This document shows, piece after piece, positions 15,865-23,849 of a DNA stretch of 64,000 nt (position 1 is the stretch's first letter; every line of letters starts with the position of its first letter). Made by a program: the position numbers and the translations under genes. The notes beneath the pieces were generated by a model, which made no database searches, was not told the DNA's origin, and saw nothing but the letters and a program-made list of their open reading frames with translations. The stretch spans positions 167,522 to 231,521 of the forward strand of contig DKPQ01000009.1 of NCBI GenBank assembly GCA_002471275.1. The letters run 5' to 3'. The DNA is from Flammeovirgaceae bacterium UBA7330. GTDB lineage: Bacteria; Bacteroidota; Bacteroidia; Cytophagales; Cyclobacteriaceae.

Positions 15865-17212
15865 CGTTAAATGGTAATATCCAATTTTTATGTTTCCATG
15901 ATTCCTTCTTATCAGCAAGGTTGACCGTAGGGTCTACAAAGGCAGTGCTTCGCCTGCCATTAATTGCTACATAGCTTTCTACATATACTTCTAAATATTC
16001 ATGCCCCTGTTTTTCAAAATGTTTTTTAAGAAAATGAGCATATTCTAAAATGAAATCGGGCTGGGTGGACATTTGCTTCTCTTGAAATGGCGTTAGAAAA
16101 TCTGCATTGTTGACATAAAAATGCTCACCCGTTTTTCCATTCACAATTTTAAAACTCGCATATCCTGCTTTCTCCATTAACATTACCCGCCAACTAAATC
16201 GGTAGCCCTCTTCGGTCCAAAACAATTCACCGGGATAGGCCAGATAACGAAACGGAAAAGTGATCTGTACAATAAAGAAAACTGCCAGAAGCGATATTTT
16301 AAGCTTATTTGCCTTATTGAAACTTTGTAATAGTTTCTTCTGGTTGTCAAACTTTTTTTTATTGATTTTCAGTGCTTTAGCTGCTATGGATAATAGTTTA
16401 TCATGAAATTTCGCATCAAAAAAGATCGTTGCAGCCAGAATCATGATAAAAGGGAACATCCCAATTGGGAAGAGCACCCAGGTGAGCATATGAAAAACTA
16501 CTACTAAAACAAAGGCGACTAAACGAATACGTTTGTAAAGCAATAAAAAAGGAATAGATAAGTCAAAGATGGCTCCTGACCAACTGAATAAATAAATTAA
16601 CCAATTTTGATGGAAAAAATTTCCCAATATTGGTAAATCATAATGTGCTGGAAGCCAAATTTTCAGTGGCATTCCTTGTAAAAGCCAGTCTGAATTGAGC
16701 TTGGCCAGACCCGCATAAAAGTACACAATGGCTACTAGTAGTTTGAGGGCATCGATAGTCCATTGAGGCACTTGTTCAAATGATAAAATAGGTTGGCGCT
16801 TAGCATCTAATGAAAAATAGGCATTTACCGGCAAAAATATTAACAGGAACGCCACCAAAGAGATAAAATAATAATGGTTAAGATAGGTTGTCTTATCCAT
16901 CAGCTCTATGTAAGTAAAAGACAAAAAAAAGAGGATAATGGATAAGCGATATTTATACCCTAAGGCAACACCAATGGCAGACAGGCCACAAATTAAAAAC
17001 AGAACATAAGTCCACTCGCCCAGTGGTTTTATGAATTCAAAGCCATAATAGGAAAAATGAAACAAGGGTTTTATATAGAGTTTATCTATCCAACCCAAAG
17101 CCCAAAACCGAATGATACTTATAGCCATGAGGAAACCAAAAAAAATGCGAAAGACTGCAAGAGGTGCAGCCTTCGTTGATCGCATTAAGTATTTATTGAT
17201 AAACAAGCTCAT
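15845..17212 (-). CDS. HTTM-domain (vitamin K-dependent gamma-carboxylase-like) membrane protein
   Basis: The 455-residue protein has about eight to nine hydrophobic segments in the first 330 residues and then a soluble tail. The segment DKTTYLNHYYFISLV near 105-120 matches the signature of the HTTM domain shared with vitamin K-dependent gamma-glutamyl carboxylase. Other recognisable stretches are AVFRIFFGFLMAISIIRFW and FYAGLAKLNSDWLLQGMPL. Bacterial HTTM proteins of this kind commonly sit with imelysin and TonB receptor genes. It overlaps the downstream receptor start by 20 bases and starts 2 bases from the imelysin stop. The biochemical role in bacteria is not known. Confidence 0.82.
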   Translation of the reverse strand: MSLFINKYLMRSTKAAPLAVFRIFFGFLMAISIIRFWALGWIDKLYIKPLFHFSYYGFEFIKPLGEWTYVLFLICGLSAIGVALGYKYRLSIILFFLSFTYIELMDKTTYLNHYYFISLVAFLLIFLPVNAYFSLDAKRQPILSFEQVPQWTIDALKLLVAIVYFYAGLAKLNSDWLLQGMPLKIWLPAHYDLPILGNFFHQNWLIYLFSWSGAIFDLSIPFLLLYKRIRLVAFVLVVVFHMLTWVLFPIGMFPFIMILAATIFFDAKFHDKLLSIAAKALKINKKKFDNQKKLLQSFNKANKLKISLLAVFFIVQITFPFRYLAYPGELFWTEEGYRFSWRVMLMEKAGYASFKIVNGKTGEHFYVNNADFLTPFQEKQMSTQPDFILEYAHFLKKHFEKQGHEYLEVYVESYVAINGRRSTAFVDPTVNLADKKESWKHKNWILPFNDEIKGL

Positions 17213-17214
17213 GT

Positions 17215-18342
17215 TTAGTCACCATCGGCATCTACATAGTCCACACGGATATTTAGGGCTTGAAACATATCTACTTTTAACAGAATAGTGTTAGCCTGAA
17301 GTTCATCATAGGTTTGAAGCATTTGTGCATTATTATTCTCCACTTCAGTATAAAAGTTTTCACCCAGGTTTTCGGCCTTAGCTTTGGATTTGGCAAATTG
17401 ATCGTTTATAAGACCCGAGAGATCACTACCATCTGTTATAGAATTAAGAAAATCAAGGTAACTTTTAAGGCTTTCACCCTGCCCGTTTCCATTATAGTAT
17501 TGCCCATTGAAAAAATCAATCGTTGCATTCAAAGACGCCATGAAAAGTGTTTTGGAGACATCTCTTCTGTAAAAAGCTTCTACCCGGTCACTCAAAGGCG
17601 TATTGGAAAAAACACCAGCAGGAATACCGATTTTACCAGCTCGTAGCGTTCTTTCATAATAAAACATGTAGTCGTTGACAAGTTTATTTACCGAGCTACT
17701 AGCCGTTGATCCATCATTATTTACAAATTCATCACGGTATCCGCCTTCCCAATCCTGCAATACGGCAGTTGAAAGATCTGCTAAACGGTTGATAAGGTCA
17801 TTCAGATAATTTCTCAAATTTTCCTCGGTTTCAAATCGCTCCAATATCATCTCCTGGTTTTCGGCAGCTCCATGAAGTAAATAGTCTATAGCAGGAAAAC
17901 CTTGCTGGTTCCTTGAGGAGGGTAAAGTAAGATCATAAGTGCCTGAATTTACATGCTCCTCAATTGCTGTTTTACTTGTTGGAAAAACATTTGTAAAATC
18001 TCTCAAAGACAATTCTTCAGCTTTGCCAATTTCAAACATTGATACCGATTGCCAGGCAATATAAGCCTCCAGCCAAGCTATTTTCAGAGCCTCCAGATTA
18101 CTTAAAGTTCTGTTAGCAATAAAGTCATTTTTAGCGTTCGTCAAGTCAGTAAGCTTACCCACATAATTGTCATATGCAGGTATGATGATGTTGTCTGCCC
18201 AATTGACCAACATGGCTTGGCGATCAAAATTATCGGTACTTGCTTTTGGCTCGTTTTCAGTTGAGCAGGCCACAATAAAAAATATCATGGCCATGCTCAA
18301 AATGATAGAAGTTGTTTTTGTATTTAAATGATGTATAATCAT
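17215..18342 (-). CDS. Imelysin-family (peptidase M75-like) lipoprotein
   Basis: The N-terminus has a hydrophobic segment ending in the lipobox FIVACS (Cys near residue 26), so the protein is an envelope lipoprotein of 375 aa. The body is mostly helical. The stretch GFPAIDYLLHGAAENQE near 155-170 corresponds to the conserved imelysin GLPALEYLL-type segment, and WLEAYIAWQSV near 85 fits the first repeat. Imelysin proteins bind iron in the periplasm and are Fur-controlled; protease activity is doubtful. It lies between the DUF4856 and HTTM genes of the iron-type operon, separated from each by 20 bases or fewer. Confidence 0.87.
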   Translation of the reverse strand: MIIHHLNTKTTSIILSMAMIFFIVACSTENEPKASTDNFDRQAMLVNWADNIIIPAYDNYVGKLTDLTNAKNDFIANRTLSNLEALKIAWLEAYIAWQSVSMFEIGKAEELSLRDFTNVFPTSKTAIEEHVNSGTYDLTLPSSRNQQGFPAIDYLLHGAAENQEMILERFETEENLRNYLNDLINRLADLSTAVLQDWEGGYRDEFVNNDGSTASSSVNKLVNDYMFYYERTLRAGKIGIPAGVFSNTPLSDRVEAFYRRDVSKTLFMASLNATIDFFNGQYYNGNGQGESLKSYLDFLNSITDGSDLSGLINDQFAKSKAKAENLGENFYTEVENNNAQMLQTYDELQANTILLKVDMFQALNIRVDYVDADGD

Positions 18343-18362
18343 GATTTAAACGATTTTTAAAG

Positions 18363-19592
18363 TTACGATCCTGCCTCAGCAACTGTAAAATCAAATTTTG
18401 CAGCTATTGCCTCAGAAATACTGTCAAGGGTCGTTTCCTTCACATCCCAGAAGCCGTTAGGGCCATCTGTCAATAACTGTGTAAGGAAGCCATCCACTTC
18501 AGATTTTGTAAAATAGGGTTGATCTGAATCCGGCATTCTGGTAAATCTTAAGCTGTAAATAAATCCGTAACCTTCTGAAAGGTTCTGAAAGGCCCCACCA
18601 TAAGCTGATTCGTTACTACGATCATCCGGTAGAGCGATTTTAGCTGATTGGAGGTAATTTATAGCCCGTATGGCAATGACCTTAGAGATATTTTCCCGAA
18701 TGATGTCTGCCTGCTGGTCTCTTACATCATAAGCTTTGGCAACAATGGCAGCTCTTCCAACGGTAAAAGCGTTGAAAATATCTTCAGCAATTCCTGTGAA
18801 GTCATTATCATTATTTACAGTACCCGTGTAATCGTTTAAAAAACTGTCATCTTGTCCAATAGTCTGGCTGGGGTTAGCTTTATCAGCGGCTGTACCATAT
18901 ATGTAACCGTATGCCTCATCCCAGTTGTGTTCCATTGTGGAATAATTCTCACCGTCTTCCAATACCCCATTATCATTATCATTTCTTTTTGTGTCTGCAT
19001 CGAGCACCTCAGAACTCAAATAGTTGTTGAGCATTTGGTCAGCCATTAGGGCACCAATCAGCGATTTTGCCACTACCTGGTTTAAAACCAATCCTTTGGC
19101 ATCTACATATCGGGTTTTACTCCCATCGGCAAGCTGTCCGGCTGCTCCTGGCGAGGCAACGGTATTTTGGTTTGGGAATACCTCATCTACCTGTGCATTG
19201 ATCCAGGTTTCAAAATCAGCTTTTATCTGGCTCGATTCAGCGGTATTCGCAGAAAAGTAGTCAGCTGAAGCCGCTACTTTACCCTTGATACTCTGATCAG
19301 CAGCATTTAAATCGGCATTGTCAAAAGGTGATGCATCTCCACCGGAAGCTGTCTCGTTTCGATACATTTCCAAAAGGCGCTCTTTTGTTGCGGAGAAGTC
19401 AAGCATGGCATCTACCAACTCTTCAGCCATCATAATGCGATTAGTCTGACCATTAAATGCAACCGTTAAACTTCCATCTCTTTCAAAGGTATAGGTATCA
19501 GGAGTACTTACATTGGGTGATGGATTTTCATCATCAGAACATGAAAATAGCATCGTGCCGACTAAGGCTATCATTAATAATTTTTTCATCAT
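18363..19592 (-). CDS. DUF4856 lipoprotein
   Basis: A signal peptide with lipobox MLFSC (Cys near 18) is followed by a DUF4856-type body of 409 aa. Features are YTFERDGSLTVAFNGQTNRI near the start, the helix RIMMAEELVDAMLDFSATKE, a central MEHNWDEAYGYIYG stretch, and a helical C-terminus (GFLTQLLTDGPNGFWDV). The family is found almost only in Bacteroidota beside imelysin and resembles it in being helical and secreted. It is the first gene of the minus-strand operon, with a promoter-like and inverted-repeat region just upstream. A periplasmic iron-handling role is inferred from context only. Confidence 0.82.
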   Translation of the reverse strand: MMKKLLMIALVGTMLFSCSDDENPSPNVSTPDTYTFERDGSLTVAFNGQTNRIMMAEELVDAMLDFSATKERLLEMYRNETASGGDASPFDNADLNAADQSIKGKVAASADYFSANTAESSQIKADFETWINAQVDEVFPNQNTVASPGAAGQLADGSKTRYVDAKGLVLNQVVAKSLIGALMADQMLNNYLSSEVLDADTKRNDNDNGVLEDGENYSTMEHNWDEAYGYIYGTAADKANPSQTIGQDDSFLNDYTGTVNNDNDFTGIAEDIFNAFTVGRAAIVAKAYDVRDQQADIIRENISKVIAIRAINYLQSAKIALPDDRSNESAYGGAFQNLSEGYGFIYSLRFTRMPDSDQPYFTKSEVDGFLTQLLTDGPNGFWDVKETTLDSISEAIAAKFDFTVAEAGS

Positions 19593-19608
19593 CAGTTATT
19601 CTACGTTT

Positions 19609-19627
19609 ATTTAGATTAATTATAAAT
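19609..19627. promoter_or_regulatory. Possible Fur/DtxR-type 19-bp operator upstream of DUF4856 operon
   Basis: ATTTA and TAAAT arms flank an AT-rich 9-base centre, forming an imperfect 19-bp inverted repeat. It lies 17 bases upstream of the DUF4856 start, downstream of a near-consensus -7 element (CACCTTTG on the minus strand, 19635-19642). Position and size fit an iron-responsive repressor site, but low complexity makes chance resemblance possible. Confidence 0.3.
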
Positions 19628-19716
19628 AGTACTGCAAAGGTGAGCATTGAGCTTTGATGTGTCAATAGCCAGACCTGGCTAATTTTCTTATCACTACCTC
19701 TAGCTATAGGTTAGGG

Positions 19717-20379
19717 TTATCGCTTGTTGTAGTTTACGGATACTAATCCAGACTCCACCGCATAAGCCACCAGATGTATGGGTGAGGTAATATTGAGCTT
19801 TCTTAAAATGTTTTTGCGATGAGCGTTCACCGTGTGTACGCTGATATGCAATTTTTTAGCAATTTTTTCAGTGGTATTGCCATTTGCTATTAGCTCGAGC
19901 ACCTCTAGTTCTCGTGGAGAGAGCGAAGTAGGCTCACAATTTTCATTTTCTTGCTGATCTGTTTCAAGTACGCTATTGAGAATGGTATTACAATAAAAAC
20001 GTTGACCAATAGATACCGCCTTTAGCGCATCAATAATTTCTGTTTCACTACAATTTTTGGTAACCATACCTTTGATGCCGGATTTAATCAAAGTCTGAAT
20101 GGTAATGCGGTTTTGACTATTGGTTATAACCAGCAATTGCATGCTTCCCTTTTTCTGAAGAGTAATAATTTCTTCGAGGTACTTAGGATCCTTTTCAATC
20201 ACATCCAGTACTAATAAATCCGGCTTAAGATCATTTATGTTTTCGGTTAAACTTTCGGGTTTATCGATTTGTGAAGCAAGGTAAAAACCTAGTGTTTCCT
20301 CTATTAAACTAGCAATAGCCTTTCGAGTTAAAAACTGAAAGTCTGCGAGTACAACGGATTTTTCTTTTACTATTGACAC
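19717..20379 (-). CDS. LuxR/NarL-type two-component response regulator
   Basis: An N-terminal receiver domain occupies residues 1-125 (acidic-pocket Asp in LADFQFL, phosphoacceptor Asp in LLVLDVIE near 57, Lys in MVTKNC near 106). A C-terminal LuxR helix-turn-helix follows: SPRELEVLELIANGNTTEKI with recognition helix HTVNAHRKNILRKL. The length of 220 aa is normal and the start is GTG at 20379. No cognate histidine kinase gene is visible nearby, so it is an orphan here. It is divergent from the thioredoxin-like gene at 20549, with 169 bases between them. Confidence 0.88.
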   Translation of the reverse strand: MSIVKEKSVVLADFQFLTRKAIASLIEETLGFYLASQIDKPESLTENINDLKPDLLVLDVIEKDPKYLEEIITLQKKGSMQLLVITNSQNRITIQTLIKSGIKGMVTKNCSETEIIDALKAVSIGQRFYCNTILNSVLETDQQENENCEPTSLSPRELEVLELIANGNTTEKIAKKLHISVHTVNAHRKNILRKLNITSPIHLVAYAVESGLVSVNYNKR

Positions 20380-20453
20380 TATTTGTAATGATTCTAAATA
20401 ATTTCAAATTACTGAAAAAATATAATAGCATCAAAATAAGTTCTTCGATCCAC

Positions 20454-20486
20454 TTGCCAACCACCCCCTCCCCAAGCTTACCTTTG
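20454..20486 (+). promoter_or_regulatory. Promoter of the thioredoxin/Csp/MerT-like operon
   Basis: TTG at 20454-20456 and TACCTTTG at 20479-20486 match Bacteroidota -33 and -7 elements with a 22-base spacer. A 6-bp inverted repeat (TTCTTA/TAAGAA, 20492-20508) lies where transcription should start, and CTTACC/GGTAAG (20477-20482, 20501-20506) also spans the site. Repressor or activator control is plausible. Confidence 0.5.
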
Positions 20487-20534
20487 AATTGTTCTTATCC
20501 GGTAAGAATCCCAAATCATTTTAAAGAACAATTT

Positions 20535-20543
20535 AAAAGGAGG
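20535..20543 (+). promoter_or_regulatory. Strong Shine-Dalgarno sequence (AAAAGGAGG)
   Basis: AAAAGGAGG sits 5 bases before the ATG at 20549, an almost perfect anti-16S match. Most genes in this window, like Bacteroidota genes in general, lack such a site. It confirms the start and may mark an unusually well translated or transferred gene. Confidence 0.6.
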
Positions 20544-20548
20544 AAATA

Positions 20549-20818
20549 ATGAAACGTCAAGTAGAAATATTTACGGCTAATTGCCCGGTTTGTGATCCGG
20601 TAGTCAGCATGGTAAAAGACTTAGCCTGTGATCAATGTGAAATAACAGTCTATGATCTGGTAAAGCAAAGTAAAGACAAAACTTGTCTGAGCAAGCTGGA
20701 ATCTTACGGGATTAAAAAGATACCAGCCATAGCTGTAAACGGATCGCTTTTATCCTGCTGTAAAAGCCAGGGAGTCACCAAAGAAGAACTGATCAAAGCA
20801 GGGATAGGACAAGGATAA
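20549..20818 (+). CDS. Thioredoxin/glutaredoxin-like small protein, CPVC motif
   Basis: This 89-residue cytoplasmic protein begins KRQVEIFTANCPVCDPVV, a thioredoxin-fold first strand followed by the CxxC motif. Additional Cys residues occur in LACDQCEI, KTCLSK and LLSCCKS. The later GIKKIPAIAVNG contains the cis-Pro expected of the fold. Small proteins of this type occur with mercury and arsenic genes and may transfer metals or reduce thiols. It is the first gene of a co-directional set with a Cys-rich four-helix bundle, a MerT/MerC-like protein, an outer-membrane protein and a secreted HMA protein. Confidence 0.8.
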   Translation: MKRQVEIFTANCPVCDPVVSMVKDLACDQCEITVYDLVKQSKDKTCLSKLESYGIKKIPAIAVNGSLLSCCKSQGVTKEELIKAGIGQG

Positions 20819-20903
20819 AAAAAGAAGTAAGGTACGGCTTACAAAATATATTTCCCCCCATGCTGCCGTGCTGGCGAGGGAATTCACTTAAACCAACACA
20901 GTT

Positions 20904-21230
20904 ATGAAACCATTGAACAACGAAATTCAACAATGTATTGACAATTGTAATGCATGTATCACCGCTGCGCGAATCTGTCTGGACCAGCACATGGGTGAAC
21001 CCGATATGAAAAAATGCCATCAGCTTTGTCTGGATTGCATTGCCCTTTGTACCGCCTGTGTCCAAATGCTGGCATCTCAGTCCGATTATGCCAACAGAGT
21101 ATGCGCCATTTGTGCTGATCTGTGTAAGGCCTGTGCAGAAGAGTGTGGCAAATTTGACAGTGAAGTGTGCAAGCAGTGTGCAGAAAAGTGTGAAGCTTGT
21201 GCGGAAAGTTGTGCTAAGATGGCGGCATAA
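20904..21230 (+). CDS. Cys-rich four-helix-bundle copper-binding protein (DUF326/Csp-like)
   Basis: The 108-residue protein has 19 cysteines in regularly spaced C-x2/3-C pairs along helices (CIDNCNACITAARIC, CLDCIALCTACVQM, CAICADLCKACAEEC, CEACAESC). This matches the Csp copper storage proteins, in which Cys pairs line the core of a four-helix bundle and hold many Cu(I) ions. No signal peptide is visible, so it resembles the cytosolic Csp3 type. The TGA/TAA end is immediately followed by the MerT/MerC-like gene. A metal-buffering role in the cytoplasm is likely; Hg(II) binding is also possible given its neighbours. Confidence 0.87.
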   Translation: MKPLNNEIQQCIDNCNACITAARICLDQHMGEPDMKKCHQLCLDCIALCTACVQMLASQSDYANRVCAICADLCKACAEECGKFDSEVCKQCAEKCEACAESCAKMAA

Positions 21231-21231
21231 T

Positions 21232-21636
21232 ATGAGAGTCTTAAAATCTCTGAAGCAGGATTTCGTAAGCATAGCGTCCCTGTTTACCTCGGTATCTACC
21301 TTACTGTGCTGTGCCCTACCATCATTGCTCGTAGCTGTTGGCATGGGAGCAGTGGTGGCCGGAATGGTATCAGATTTTCCCGCATTGATATGGTTAAGTA
21401 CGTACAAAGAATGGACCTTTCTTGGGGCTGGATTATTGATCGGTTTCAATTTCTGGCTGTTTTATGGAAGAAAGAATAATCAGGCATGTGAGATAGATGA
21501 ATTTGGAAATGAAACGGCCTGTGATACTGCCGCCCGGTGGAGTAAGATCATCCTTTGGATATCCTTTGGATTATATGTGCTGGGCTTGTTTTCGGCCTAC
21601 TTGCTTCTGCCAATTCAACAATTTTTAGGACTTTAA
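21232..21636 (+). CDS. MerT/MerC-like membrane protein with CC-x-LP motif
   Basis: ATG at 21232 is chosen because it directly follows the Csp-like stop and gives MRVLKSLKQDFVSI; the frame upstream only shadows the Csp gene. The protein is 134 aa with about four TM segments. The first TM has the vicinal Cys pair STLLCCALPSLLV, as in MerT and MerC. A polar loop with Cys (NQACEIDE, ETACDTA) follows before the last TM. This is consistent with uptake of Hg(II) or transfer of another soft metal across the inner membrane. The exact subfamily cannot be fixed by eye. Confidence 0.7.
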   Translation: MRVLKSLKQDFVSIASLFTSVSTLLCCALPSLLVAVGMGAVVAGMVSDFPALIWLSTYKEWTFLGAGLLIGFNFWLFYGRKNNQACEIDEFGNETACDTAARWSKIILWISFGLYVLGLFSAYLLLPIQQFLGL

Positions 21637-21646
21637 AATAGAAAAA

Positions 21647-22483
21647 ATGAAAAAAATATTATTCATAGCACTGCTTGGCCTACTGTCAATTTCAAAAGGG
21701 AAAGCTCAGGGACATGGGCCGCTCTTCGGTTTGCAAACCCCTACACTCGCAAAGGGTGGGTTTGACTTCAATGCTGCAGCCATGAGCCTGGCCACAGATG
21801 ACGATCAGTCTTTTATGCTTCGGTATATCTGGTCTTATGGCGTAACAGAGGATTTACAACTCAATATTACCACCCCGACAATGATCAACCGCTTGTCAGA
21901 AGCGCCCAGAACTAGAGGAAACAGCAACATGCCCGCCAATGGAGACATTGAAGCCTCAGTATGGTATCGCTTTTTCTCAAGTGCATTTAGCGTAGGTAAA
22001 AGATTTGAATCTACGGCCGTCTTAAGCATTTCGACCCCAACGGAGAAAACCAGAGGACAGACTAACGTTAGCAACTCCATTCATGGAGCGATCTCTACCG
22101 GATATGCTTCCCGAACCTGGTACGCCTGGGTAGGTGGCGGCTATCAGTATTACTTTGAAGAGGCAGGTGATCAGTTGGGAGACTTACCCTACGCAAGTTT
22201 GGTTGTAGGCTACCGTCCTAACATCTTCATGGGAGACTATCCAAAACCCGACTGGCGAATTTTTGTTGAATCACTGGCGGAGTTTCCTGGAAGCAACACT
22301 TTTGAAGGCCAACTGTCTCCCACTGATCAGAGAGGAAAAAAAGTAATGCTTGGCCCTTCCTTTTTAGGTCTCTACGGAGCTTGGGGAATATCTTTTGGAG
22401 CATTATTCCCTGCTTATCAGAATGTGAACGAAGGGCCAAAAGAGAAGTATAGACTCTCAATGAACATAAGCTATTGGTTATAA
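21647..22483 (+). CDS. Outer-membrane beta-barrel transporter-like protein
   Basis: A signal peptide (MKKILFIALLGLLSISKGKAQ) is followed by a 257-residue beta-rich body with alternating aromatic residues and a final SMNISYWL strand. The opening HGPLFGLQTPTLAKGGFD and later VWYRFFSSAFSVGKRFE resemble the MetA-pathway/phenol-degradation-type transporter barrel family. It sits 10 bases after the MerT-like gene and 18 before the HMA gene, so all are probably one operon. An outer-membrane channel for the same metal or its ligand is inferred. Confidence 0.65.
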   Translation: MKKILFIALLGLLSISKGKAQGHGPLFGLQTPTLAKGGFDFNAAAMSLATDDDQSFMLRYIWSYGVTEDLQLNITTPTMINRLSEAPRTRGNSNMPANGDIEASVWYRFFSSAFSVGKRFESTAVLSISTPTEKTRGQTNVSNSIHGAISTGYASRTWYAWVGGGYQYYFEEAGDQLGDLPYASLVVGYRPNIFMGDYPKPDWRIFVESLAEFPGSNTFEGQLSPTDQRGKKVMLGPSFLGLYGAWGISFGALFPAYQNVNEGPKEKYRLSMNISYWL

Positions 22484-22501
22484 CATTAAATAAACAGAAA
22501 T

Positions 22502-22987
22502 ATGAAAAAGATAGGATTAATATTAGTAATAAGCATTTTTAGCCTAAGCAATGCAACCGCTCAGTTGATTAAGGTAGATCAGGAAGTATTTGGAATGGAC
22601 TGTGCCCCTTGTGCCTATGGCCTGGAGCGCGGACTCAAAAAAATGGATGGACTGGAAAGTGTCAAAGTAAGCCTTAACGAGGGTAAAGCATATCTCAAGC
22701 TGGCTGCTGACAACACTTTAACCTTACAGAAAATTCAGAAAGAAGTAAAAAATAATGGATTCTCAGCCAGAAGTGCAGTAGTTACTTTAAATGGTGAATT
22801 GGTGAAAGAAGGCAATGAATGGAGTTTATACCTAAATGGTGAAACATTCAAAGTCAGTCAAGATACTACTGACGATGTACTTGCAAAACTTAATCCCGGA
22901 AAGGTTAAGTTGATGGGGTTGGTAAAAGATAAAGAGGATGATCAGTTAAATAGTATATGGAATATCAGGATAACTGAAATTTTATAA
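22502..22987 (+). CDS. Secreted HMA-domain metal-binding protein
   Basis: A signal peptide ending NATAQ (near residue 20) precedes a heavy-metal-associated domain with GMDCAPCAYGLERGL (CxxC near residues 34-37) and the typical KVSLNEGKAYL strand. A further domain of about 75 residues without Cys ends the protein (161 aa). It is thus a MerP-like periplasmic chaperone with an extra C-terminal domain. It follows the outer-membrane protein gene in the same operon and immediately precedes the broken merT gene at 23001, so originally it may have passed metal to that transporter. Confidence 0.8.
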   Translation: MKKIGLILVISIFSLSNATAQLIKVDQEVFGMDCAPCAYGLERGLKKMDGLESVKVSLNEGKAYLKLAADNTLTLQKIQKEVKNNGFSARSAVVTLNGELVKEGNEWSLYLNGETFKVSQDTTDDVLAKLNPGKVKLMGLVKDKEDDQLNSIWNIRITEIL

Positions 22988-23000
22988 ACATAAAAGTTCG

Positions 23001-23233
23001 ATGAAGAAAAATGTCTTGTTAGGTCTAAGCCTAACCTCTGCAATAGCCCCCTTCTTTTGTTGCTGGGGGCCGGCTATTATTGTTGGTTTTTGCTGGTATT
23101 TCAGGTACGGTTAGATGGTTTTCATGGCTTCACCCAGTGAGGCCCTATTTATATATTTTGGCCTTTTTATCATTAGGTTTTTCATTTTACCAGACGTATA
23201 GTATTCGAAGAATCAAAAATTGTCAGAATTGTG
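23001..23233 (+). pseudogene. Frameshifted and truncated merT
   Basis: From ATG at 23001 the frame reads MKKNVLLGLSLTSAIAPFFC then CWGPAIIV, a MerT-type first TM with vicinal Cys, but stops at 23112-23114. The rest of MerT continues in the +1 frame from about 23083: VFAGISGTVRWFSW, then LHPVRPYLYILAFL and the second TM, up to IKNCQNC. The shift looks like a 4-base gain in GTTGGTTTTT near 23084. The third TM and C-terminus are missing because the sequence runs directly into the tail of a copper ATPase gene near 23234. Confidence 0.75.
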
Positions 23234-23731
23234 CAACAGCAACTGGAGGTGATCATGCTAACAGGGGATAATAAAAACACGGCCAAAGCAGTAGCAGATA
23301 AGCTGGGGTTGGATGGCTTTGAAGCGGACTTACTGCCCGAAAATAAATATGAAAAAGTAAAAGAGCTACAACAGCAAGGAAAGAAGGTAGCGATGGCTGG
23401 AGATGGGATTAATGACGCTCCGCCACTGGCCCAGGCTGATGTGGGTATTGCTATGGGCACAGGTACAGATGTAGCTATTGAAAGCGCTAGTCTTACGCTG
23501 GTAAAAGGTGAACTGGACGGGATTGTTCGGGCCAGAAAGCTCAGTACTGACGTAATGCGCAACATTAAGCAGAACCTATTCTTTGCTTTCATATACAACG
23601 CACTTTGCGTTCCAATTGCAGCAGGCATCTTGTTTCCTTTTTTCGGAATCTTACTCAGCCCTATGCTGGCAGCTCTAGCAATGAGCCTAAGTTCGGTCTC
23701 AGTATTAGGAAATAGCCTAAGATTAAGATAG
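23234..23731 (+). pseudogene. 3' remnant of a copper-type P1B ATPase (copA)
   Basis: Only the end of the protein is present (about 165 aa). The visible parts are EVIMLTGDNKNTAKAVADKL from the phosphorylation domain, VAMAGDGINDAPPLAQADVG (hinge motif), then the last two TM segments with NLFFAFIYNALCVPIAAG and SSVSVLGNSLRL. YN in TM7 and M..SS in TM8 are the P1B-1 (Cu/Ag) signature residues. The N-terminal HMA domains, TM1-6, CPC and DKTGT motifs are gone, so it cannot transport. It is joined in a different frame to the truncated merT at about 23230, a recombination scar. Confidence 0.8.
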
Positions 23732-23734
23732 AAA

Positions 23735-23809
23735 ATGATCAAAAAGTTGTTGGTAGTGGTCTCAGGATGTGCCAAAACACCGCCAACCGCTCAGGAAGTT
23801 GTGGATTAA
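23735..23809 (+). other. Tiny lipoprotein-like frame, 24 codons, probable remnant
   Basis: ATG at 23735 opens MIKKLLVVVSGCAKTPPTAQ and stops after VVD. It resembles a lipoprotein start with lipobox VSGC, but the hydrophobic core is only about 6-7 residues. It lies between the copA remnant and porU and is most likely the shortened beginning of a lost lipoprotein gene. Translation is uncertain. Confidence 0.3.
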
Positions 23810-23832
23810 AAGTCTAAACAGCATTAATTTTG
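23799..23832 (+). promoter_or_regulatory. Promoter for porU
   Basis: TTG at 23799-23801 and TAATTTTG at 23825-23832 fit the Bacteroidota -33/-7 pattern with a 23-base spacer. The ATG at 23850 lies 17 bases after the -7 element, leaving only a short leader. Confidence 0.45.
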
Positions 23833-23849
23833 AAGTGAAGTTGTAGTTT

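Noticed and set aside
21040..21231. N-terminal extension of the MerT/MerC-like protein
   Set aside because: This part is the Csp-like gene read in another frame; the natural start is the ATG at 21232 directly after the Csp-like stop.
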